From positions 18,429,803-18,493,802 of the forward strand of contig NC_049989.1 of the NCBI RefSeq assembly GCF_000003815.2: a stretch of 64,000 bases of DNA. Direction: 5' to 3'. A model generated the notes under the pieces. It was not told where the DNA came from. It searched no databases and saw nothing but the letters and a program-made list of their open reading frames with translations. The number at the start of each line of letters is the position of its first letter. Position 1 is the first letter of the stretch. Source of the stretch: Branchiostoma floridae. Taxonomy: Eukaryota > Chordata > Leptocardii > Amphioxiformes > Branchiostomatidae. Positions 57,664-64,000 of this stretch are shown here, piece by piece. Both the position numbers and the translations under genes were made by a program.

Positions 57664-58148
57664 CAGGGTAAACGGGCATTGCCATGGACTCTCAATCAGG
57701 CAACATGATCGTGACTGGAGCTTCTGACATACAAGAGACTTGATGAGTGTTGGTGTATCGACCAAATGGATCACTGGTTCACACGTTCGGACATGGAGAG
57801 ATGAGATTGCCTACGTCTGTTGCAGTGGAGGGGGACATTTTCATTGCAGACGGACGCTTTTATTTTATTTACAAGAATGGACGCTTCCTCTTCAAGTTTG
57901 ACGGCAAAGGTAGTGAAGCAGGTTTTCAAGTCTTTCAAGACAGTTTCTGTGTCGACAATTCGGATCGGCTGATCGTCACCATCATGAAGGCCAATCTAGT
58001 GGAGATGTTTTCACGCGAAGGGATTCATATCAGATCCATCGCTAACAGTACAAACCCGGAGTTTGTTGCTGCGGTACCGGGAAAGGATGGACAGCTTGTT
58101 GAGGTGAATCCTTTCAATGACACTGTAACTATCATTCCCATGTATTGA
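57664..58148 (+). pseudogene. NHL propeller relic 3 (longest)
   Basis: Covers more of the propeller than relics 1 and 2: GIAMDSQSGNMIVTG, then two in-frame TGA stops at about 57739-57744, then VYRPNGSLVHTFGHGEMRLP, IFIADGR and the end VNPFNDTVTIIPMY. It aligns with the NHL gene exon at 2862-3706 (GIVMDSQSDNIIVTG; VYRPNGSLVRRFGHRNMRLP). The stops and missing 5' exons mark it as a pseudogene. Confidence 0.85.
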
Positions 58149-59770
58149 TCAATGCCCCTGGCTCATGTATACATATTGACCTCTGAATTTAATTTTGCCA
58201 GTGCACAACGATCTACTCTATCCCATTTGACGGGATTCTGGGACTTACCAGCATTGACCGAGCCCTAGAAACACGTGGTTATTGAAAAGCAATGATAAGG
58301 GGAGAAATACATTTCATAGCTTTTGCGATAGATTTCCTGTTAGGAACCATTTTCAACGGTTAGTACTTGATTTCAGAAGGAATATCGAATACTGAATGTA
58401 TCCCATCCAGTGAACGTTATTGAGAATTGATGTGAGGACATTTGAAATGTTGTATACTGCATGTCGATACAAAAAAAAACCTGCCTGTTCATGTTGTTAG
58501 CTGCCAGGTTGAATAGAAGTAACTAGTGTGTGAATTCATTGTATCTCTAGAAGTCTGTGTCCATAATCTTTCTTTGACGTCTACGCCAGTGCCATCAATA
58601 TAATCAAATCAACATGCCTAATATCAACATTCTAGGACACTGGCTAGAAGGATTTAGGAAGACACCATAAACAAAAAGGTTTGGAACATAATATCTATTT
58701 GCATATGTTTTATGTAATACAAAATGTAGAAGCCTTATTACCATTGCAGGATAACTGTATAAAACCTTGTATCCATGCAAAGGAATATATCGAATTCAAC
58801 CTTGCAAACCTGACTATGAATTCTAACTATCAACACCTGATATCAATATACAATTGTCGATTACAGTAATTTCCAAGCAGATCCTACGGTGGAGTGTATC
58901 TGGCCTAGGAATGTGCATTCCCACAGAAGGATCTGCTTGGAGATTAGATTAAAGCAAATCTTGTAAGTTATCACAATGGAGTTTTAAAAAGGTAATCTAC
59001 TATAGTCAAGCTGGAATCTTAAACATGTCCTGGCTTTACATGACTATATCATGAGAAAATTGATATTGTAAACAAATATTTCTCCCTTCCGAAGCAACAT
59101 TTAGAAGCAAAGAACTAAGTTTGGTATTAACAATATACAATTGTCGAGTACAGCAAATTTGTAACTTATGATGAGTAAGTTTTAAAAACGGAAAGCTACT
59201 ACAGACAAGCTGGAATCCTAAACATGTCCTGGATTTAAAAGAAGATCATCAGAGGAACTTAATATTCTAAACAACTCTTATAAAAGAGCACACAGACAAT
59301 TGAACCCTAGGACACAGCAGTTTGTTGTGCACGTGTTCGGAACATCCTTCCGATGACCTCGTCCCTGTACCAGACAATTAACAGTCAATTTCCGCAACGT
59401 GGCGACCTGTTGTGTAAACGTATGACCTTGTATCCATCAACTTTTATTTTCTTGGCTAACTCAAATATAACTATCTCGTATTGGAAAAGCAAGGGGGTTC
59501 ATTTTGGTGCAGGTGACATGGGTGTTGGGGTTGGCCGGTGATTTTGGTACTATCCAAGCAGACGTTGATGGTGAAATCGTGACTTTTCTCAGCTACCCCC
59601 ACGAGGAAGCGTACAAGGTCACGATTTTCCCAACAATCAATAGAAACCTCTGGTTTGAAAAGTAATTTTTGGCTGACCTTCAAATGGACAGGGCCATGTC
59701 CGGGTATGATTTTAAGATTTATTTATCCATGCACTTTTCTAAAGACGAATCACTAAGACGTCGCTCCGGT
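58149..59770. other. 3' flank copy of the LRRIG tandem unit (unit 3)
   Basis: Third copy of the 45267-46870 region, including the hairpin element (58872-58942) and MITE family A (59551-59666). It is closer to unit 1 than to unit 2. No gene. Confidence 0.75.
59551..59668. mobile_element. MITE family A copy, unit 3
   Basis: Nearly identical to 46670-46786, same flanks; carried by the tandem duplication. Confidence 0.75.
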
Positions 59771-59784
59771 AACTGGCAGCACTT

Positions 59785-60420
59785 CGGGCTCCATTGGGCT
59801 CGGCCGGCAACATCCCTAGCTCGGCCGGCAATATCCCTAGCTCGGCCGGCAACACCCCGAGCTCGGCCGGCAACACCCCGGGCTCGGCCGGCAACACCCT
59901 GAGCTCGGCCGGCAACACCCCGGGCCTTCACCGGCAACACCCCGGGCTCGGCCGGCAACACCCCAGGCCCGGCCGACAACACCCCGGGCCTTCACCGGCA
60001 ACAACCCGGGCTCGGCCGGCAACACCCCGAGCTCGGCCGGCAACACCCCGGGCTCGGCCGGCAACACCCTGAGCTCGGCCGGCAACACCCCGGGCCTTCA
60101 CCGGCAACACCCCGGGCTCGGCCGGCAACACCCCGGGCTCGACCGGCAACACCCCAGGCCCGGCCGACAACACCCTGAGCTCGGCCTGCAACACCCCGGG
60201 CCTTCACCGGCAACACCCCGGGGCTCGGCCGGCAACACCCCGGGGCTCCGGTGGCAACACCCCGGGCTCGGCCGGCAACACCCCGGGCTCGGCCGGCAAC
60301 ACCCCGGGCTCGGCCGGCAACACCCTGGGTTCCACCGGCAACACCCCTGGGCTCGACCGACAACACCCCGGGCTCGGCCCGTAACACCCCGGGCTCGGCC
60401 GGCAACACCCCGGTCTCGGG
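59785..60420. repeat. 21-bp GC-rich minisatellite, about 30 mixed units (before LRRIG copy 4)
   Basis: Mixture of GGCTCGGCCGGCAACACCCC units with CCTTCACCGGCAACA, CCCGGCCGACAACA and CTCCGGTGGCAACA variants. The order of variants is partly repeated (59915-60010 and 60090-60215), showing block duplications inside the array. Confidence 0.93.
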
Positions 60421-60489
60421 AAGAACTACATGCCTTAGTTGCCGAACAGATTCCTACCGGGCCTGACTAGAGCCTGGCTTCCAGGGTAG

Positions 60490-61115
60490 TATATTCAGCT
60501 GCAGCCAACCACACAAACCTGCTACCGTGTGCTGTAGCTAACCCGGGCGGCGGAGGGTGCCTGGTGACCCGTAGAGAGCCCGTCCAACTCCCAGTAGCCG
60601 GATGCCAGTTGAATGATGGTCCGTTATCATTGCTTTTCGTGCCGATATATTTCGGTAAAGCCATTTATATAAGGAAAGTTGTTTCTAACAATGACAAAGC
60701 AGAACTGGATTAAGCTATCCAGGTTGTTTGAATCACCATAGGCAAACTTGTCTTGATACCTACATCTATGTCATATCTGTACATGTATCCTGATAACGTT
60801 CGATGTTGGCGTTACGGACCGGATGATAACTTGGGTTATCACTCGGTGTTCTACTGTTATCATATGGGCTTCTATGGAATAATTCGAACGTACTTCGAGT
60901 GAAGAACGTACAGAGGTGCTGCCGATTCGAATACCAGATTCCGACGCTGGAATCTTCTTAAGTCCTGGCGCATTTCGCATTGAAACTTGTTTTCTTGGGT
61001 TGGTATGACATAAATTTGGCGATCCAACCGGGCGTCGGGCTTTTACCTCGGGTGATTTGGAATACACCGTGTTGTATTCTATATGTATTCATTGCTTATT
61101 CTTTTGTGCCCACAG
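60490..61115 (+). promoter_or_regulatory. Conserved 5' region of LRRIG copy 4
   Basis: Homologous to 48430-49046, with TATATAAGG at 60666-60674 and the acceptor TTTGTGCCCACAG ending at 61115. The minisatellite here runs directly into this block; the SINE-like element and about 500 bp present in units 2 and 3 are missing. Confidence 0.5.
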
Positions 61116-61147
61116 GAAGTCTTTGTCTGCTACTGACACAACGCAAA

Positions 61148-63100
61148 ATGGAACTGATGACGTCAATCTTCATCATTTTGACTCTGCTGACCACGACTGT
61201 TGGGAACACCGTTGATTTTACCGGTCGTAACTTGACGCACGTCCCGATGGACTCCTTCGCGCCTAACGCCGACACTGTCATGGTTGTCACGCTGTCAGAC
61301 AACAGAATAACGAACCTCGGCTCCTTTAACACAACCCCGAACATACGCTATCTGTTTATCGACAACAACAAGGTAAAGAACTTATCTCCGCGAACCTTCA
61401 AAGGGTTGTGCGAACTTCGTGTGTTGAATCTGAACAGAAACGACATCGTTTCCCTTCGCGACTTCATATTTTCTGACCTGACGGCGCTTTGGAATCTGCT
61501 CCTCTCCAACAACCTGATCTCCGCCATATCGGAGCGCGCGTTCCACGGACTGGCCAGCCTGCAGTTCCTGGGTCTGGCCGGGAATCGTCTGTCCGTGTTC
61601 CCGGCACAGGCCATCCGGCTCATCCCCAGTAAACAACTGTTATTAGTGTCACTCATGGTCAACAGCATCAGTCAGATACCCGGAAATATAAAATCCGCGC
61701 ACCCGTCCGCTTCTTACCAGCTGCAGGGGAACCCTTTGCGCTGTCCGGATAAACAAGTCGCCCGGGAGGATGTGATAAACGTTGCTGGCATGGATTCGTG
61801 GCCCATGATAACACCTTACGTCATTGACACTGATCCTGAACTGAAGCGCTCTTTCCTCACACAGGTTTTCTTCATCAAAAGTCGGCATAAATACTTTGGC
61901 GTTCTTCCCAGCACCTACCACATCACTGAGCACCTTAACGTTGTTCTACCTTTACCGATCAGTCCCGACCCTCAAGTTGAGCACTACACGTGGAACACCC
62001 CGACAGGCCGCCATGTCGTCTGGCCTCTGACCGCAGTGCTGAAGATTGAAGACTTCAGGGCGAGGCACTCGGGCAGGTACACAAGTGAAATTGTCAGTGG
62101 CACGAAAAGCTATCACTGCGATCTGCTGTTGTGTCTCGACTTGCAACCAAAGGAGGAACAAGGCACGGTAAGCACTCCGTCCGACGACTCACCACGACGT
62201 ATCGAAAACGAAACAGACATATGTGAGGGTTCTACTAACAAATCCTGCTGCCCCTACTGGTTAATTTTCAAGCCGTCCTTTCATCAGAAGTTCTGTGCCG
62301 TCGCAAACTCACAAGAAAAACCCAGCGTCTCATTCATCGTTCCTATTATTATTGTTGTCGCCATTCTTATGATACTCTTTCCGACCGCGTTGATTTTTTT
62401 TATTAAACGAGAAGCTCGTCGAGAGAACAATCGCCCCGCCACCGAATCAACAGAAATGGAATCGGACCCGAACGCATTTCCTCTTAGACGTCTGCGGTCG
62501 CTAGACTCTCACAGAACGGAAGCCAAGCGACGCAGTTTCCATTGTGCGTCAGAAGCGCTCCAAGCGGACACTGTCGGTACGACAGAAGCCCAGGTTCATC
62601 ACTATGACAACGCCGACGCATCAGATGCAGATGAGGAAGGCCTACATCACTCCCCCTGTGCAACGCCGCCCCCTCTACCGGTCCGTGAGGACACTGCAGT
62701 CCACACCGGGCCGGAAGGATCGTCTGAACAACCTGCTTTTCAAATCGGGAATGCCGCAACCGGTGAAGAAACAGTGCCTTATGGAATAGCAGCGGGAAAT
62801 TCGCTCTACCAACGAGATTCGGACTTCAGTAGTGGAACTGCCATGGCAATTGCGCATGCAAACCTAACTAGCACTGCCGCTTTAAATCCATATGGGATAG
62901 ATGCAACCGTTTTGGAAGAAGGCCTGTATTCAGCAGCAGAGGCAGATGCACATGCAGATTATCAACGAGAAACCGTCACCACTGAGTTGTACGGACGGCA
63001 GACTAACCACACTAACATGACACGTGGTATCAGCACGATATCTCAGGACACTGAGGGGGATTTCAGCATTCTGTACGGGAGCGGCCCTGGTGCCGAGTAG
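61148..63100 (+). CDS. LRRIG receptor copy 4, full length (650 residues)
   Basis: Same architecture as copies 2 and 3. The ATG at 61148 opens the signal peptide MELMTSIFIILTLLTTTVGN. About six leucine-rich repeats, Ig-like domain without the canonical disulfide, Cys stem (SCCPYWL), membrane span (FIVPIIIVVAILMILFPTAL) and a tail with tyrosine motifs. The last tail residues differ (RQTNHTNMTRGISTISQDTE, end GSGPGAE). No NHL relic is visible in the 900 bp that follow. The ORF is intact. Confidence 0.88.
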   Translation: MELMTSIFIILTLLTTTVGNTVDFTGRNLTHVPMDSFAPNADTVMVVTLSDNRITNLGSFNTTPNIRYLFIDNNKVKNLSPRTFKGLCELRVLNLNRNDIVSLRDFIFSDLTALWNLLLSNNLISAISERAFHGLASLQFLGLAGNRLSVFPAQAIRLIPSKQLLLVSLMVNSISQIPGNIKSAHPSASYQLQGNPLRCPDKQVAREDVINVAGMDSWPMITPYVIDTDPELKRSFLTQVFFIKSRHKYFGVLPSTYHITEHLNVVLPLPISPDPQVEHYTWNTPTGRHVVWPLTAVLKIEDFRARHSGRYTSEIVSGTKSYHCDLLLCLDLQPKEEQGTVSTPSDDSPRRIENETDICEGSTNKSCCPYWLIFKPSFHQKFCAVANSQEKPSVSFIVPIIIVVAILMILFPTALIFFIKREARRENNRPATESTEMESDPNAFPLRRLRSLDSHRTEAKRRSFHCASEALQADTVGTTEAQVHHYDNADASDADEEGLHHSPCATPPPLPVREDTAVHTGPEGSSEQPAFQIGNAATGEETVPYGIAAGNSLYQRDSDFSSGTAMAIAHANLTSTAALNPYGIDATVLEEGLYSAAEADAHADYQRETVTTELYGRQTNHTNMTRGISTISQDTEGDFSILYGSGPGAE

Positions 63101-64000
63101 ACATACCGTCATCAGGACCGCCTCTTTATTAATTTATTGTTCTTTATTTGAAAGCAATTTGAACTACAATGTGAAAGGAGACAGGGAGCAAAACAGGTAC
63201 ATGGCCACCTTTACAAGCTGCCTCGAATGCTTTATTAGCAAAAAGAATATGAATTTGCACACAACATAAAGAATTGAGTGTGCCTATATGTAAATACAAT
63301 ACTAAGGAAAATTTAATTTTAAGGTATACATTCAATATCTTACAAAAAATGTTCTTGTTAGTAAACATTTTCAACTTTAAGTAATTCCTGTTAGAGAAGT
63401 ATTAAAGACTGAAGGTGACGCACCAAGTGAGCTTTATTCAGGACTTGTGTGAGGCAATCGGAAAGGTTGTAAACCCCGAGAAGATTCCCATTAATTGTTT
63501 GACCATAACAGTAGCTGCCATGATGTAAATATGAGGTAAATATGAGTAACATTACGGTATCTCGTCAGTTGATATGGAATAATTCATTGGTGACTGGGTT
63601 GTAATTGTATTGTTTCACTTTTATTTCCATAGCCTTTCTTTTTCTTGAGCTCGGGAATCAGAATATACGGGCATTTATCACGACAAAGCGTCAAATCGTG
63701 TATTAGGTCAAATCTGTGCTTTTGCCTACTTGTAGCCCCGTCCTTGAACGGTGGCACGTCACTGCACGATGCTAGATCGAGATTCAATTCTTCTTAGGTC
63801 CTATTTGTCTCTTTAACCGGTTCATTGGCAGGATTTTGTTCCTATTATGTTCTGTGTCTTGCGCGTGACTGCGTTCAATAGCGAGAAACCGTGCTTGGGC
63901 TCTGTAAAATGACCTCCATATGTATGTTCCCATACTGTAGTGTTAAACTCATAGATCTACGTTGAGAGTTTGGGAGCATGGCACCACATGCGTTCTAGTA
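63101..64000. other. 3' flank of LRRIG copy 4
   Basis: The first 110 bp match the flank of copy 3 (GAACTACAATGTGAAAGGAG), then the sequence diverges. No NHL relic and no supported gene to the end of the window. Confidence 0.5.

Overview
This window looks like genomic DNA of an invertebrate chordate, most likely a lancelet (Branchiostoma). The reasons are spliceosomal GT-AG genes with many short exons, a tandem family of receptors with leucine-rich repeats plus an Ig-like domain (LRRIG, a family known to be expanded in amphioxus), transmembrane NHL-repeat proteins, and a very dense load of hairpin MITEs, minisatellites and decayed non-LTR elements. No bacterial features are present. The species call is inference; the gene structures were read from the sequence by hand.

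Left block (1-12,000). Minisatellites come first, then a minus-strand transmembrane NHL-repeat gene (2862 to about 6488). Its cytoplasmic part is tyrosine-rich and tandemly repeated, and carries one in-frame stop. Next is a 3.75-kb foldback-type transposon (6990-10739) with a 9-bp target duplication and a 121-bp satellite that shows a five-unit higher-order repeat.

Middle block (about 12,020-40,818). This is a large inverted duplication. Two head-to-head 19-exon genes (minus 24075 to 12950, plus 28479 to 40331) encode predicted secreted proteins of 889 and 881 residues. Each is built from four consecutive SOUL/HEBP-like domains. All 19 introns-exon phases match between the two copies. The centre of the palindrome (24.1-28.4 kb) holds a broken reverse-transcriptase element and MITEs. 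Introns carry copy-specific MITEs and microsatellites. Domains 1 and 3 are almost identical between copies, while domain 2 is strongly diverged, which points to gene conversion or domain-specific selection.

Right block (about 41,000-64,000). A tandem array of four intronless-ORF LRRIG receptor genes (starts 43577, 49079, 55541, 61148; all plus strand) occupies this part. Each unit contains an upstream 21-bp GC-rich minisatellite, a conserved TATA-containing 5' region, the receptor ORF and, in the first three units, a truncated NHL propeller relic just downstream. Copy 1 has lost nearly the whole tyrosine-rich cytoplasmic tail through an internal deletion and frameshift. Copies 2 to 4 are full length (652, 651 and 650 residues).

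How the genes might work together: the NHL-transmembrane and LRRIG proteins look like surface receptors with phosphotyrosine-type tails, and the tetra-SOUL proteins look like secreted haem or tetrapyrrole binders. The NHL relics beside the receptors suggest that the two receptor types were once neighbours. Functional links are inference.
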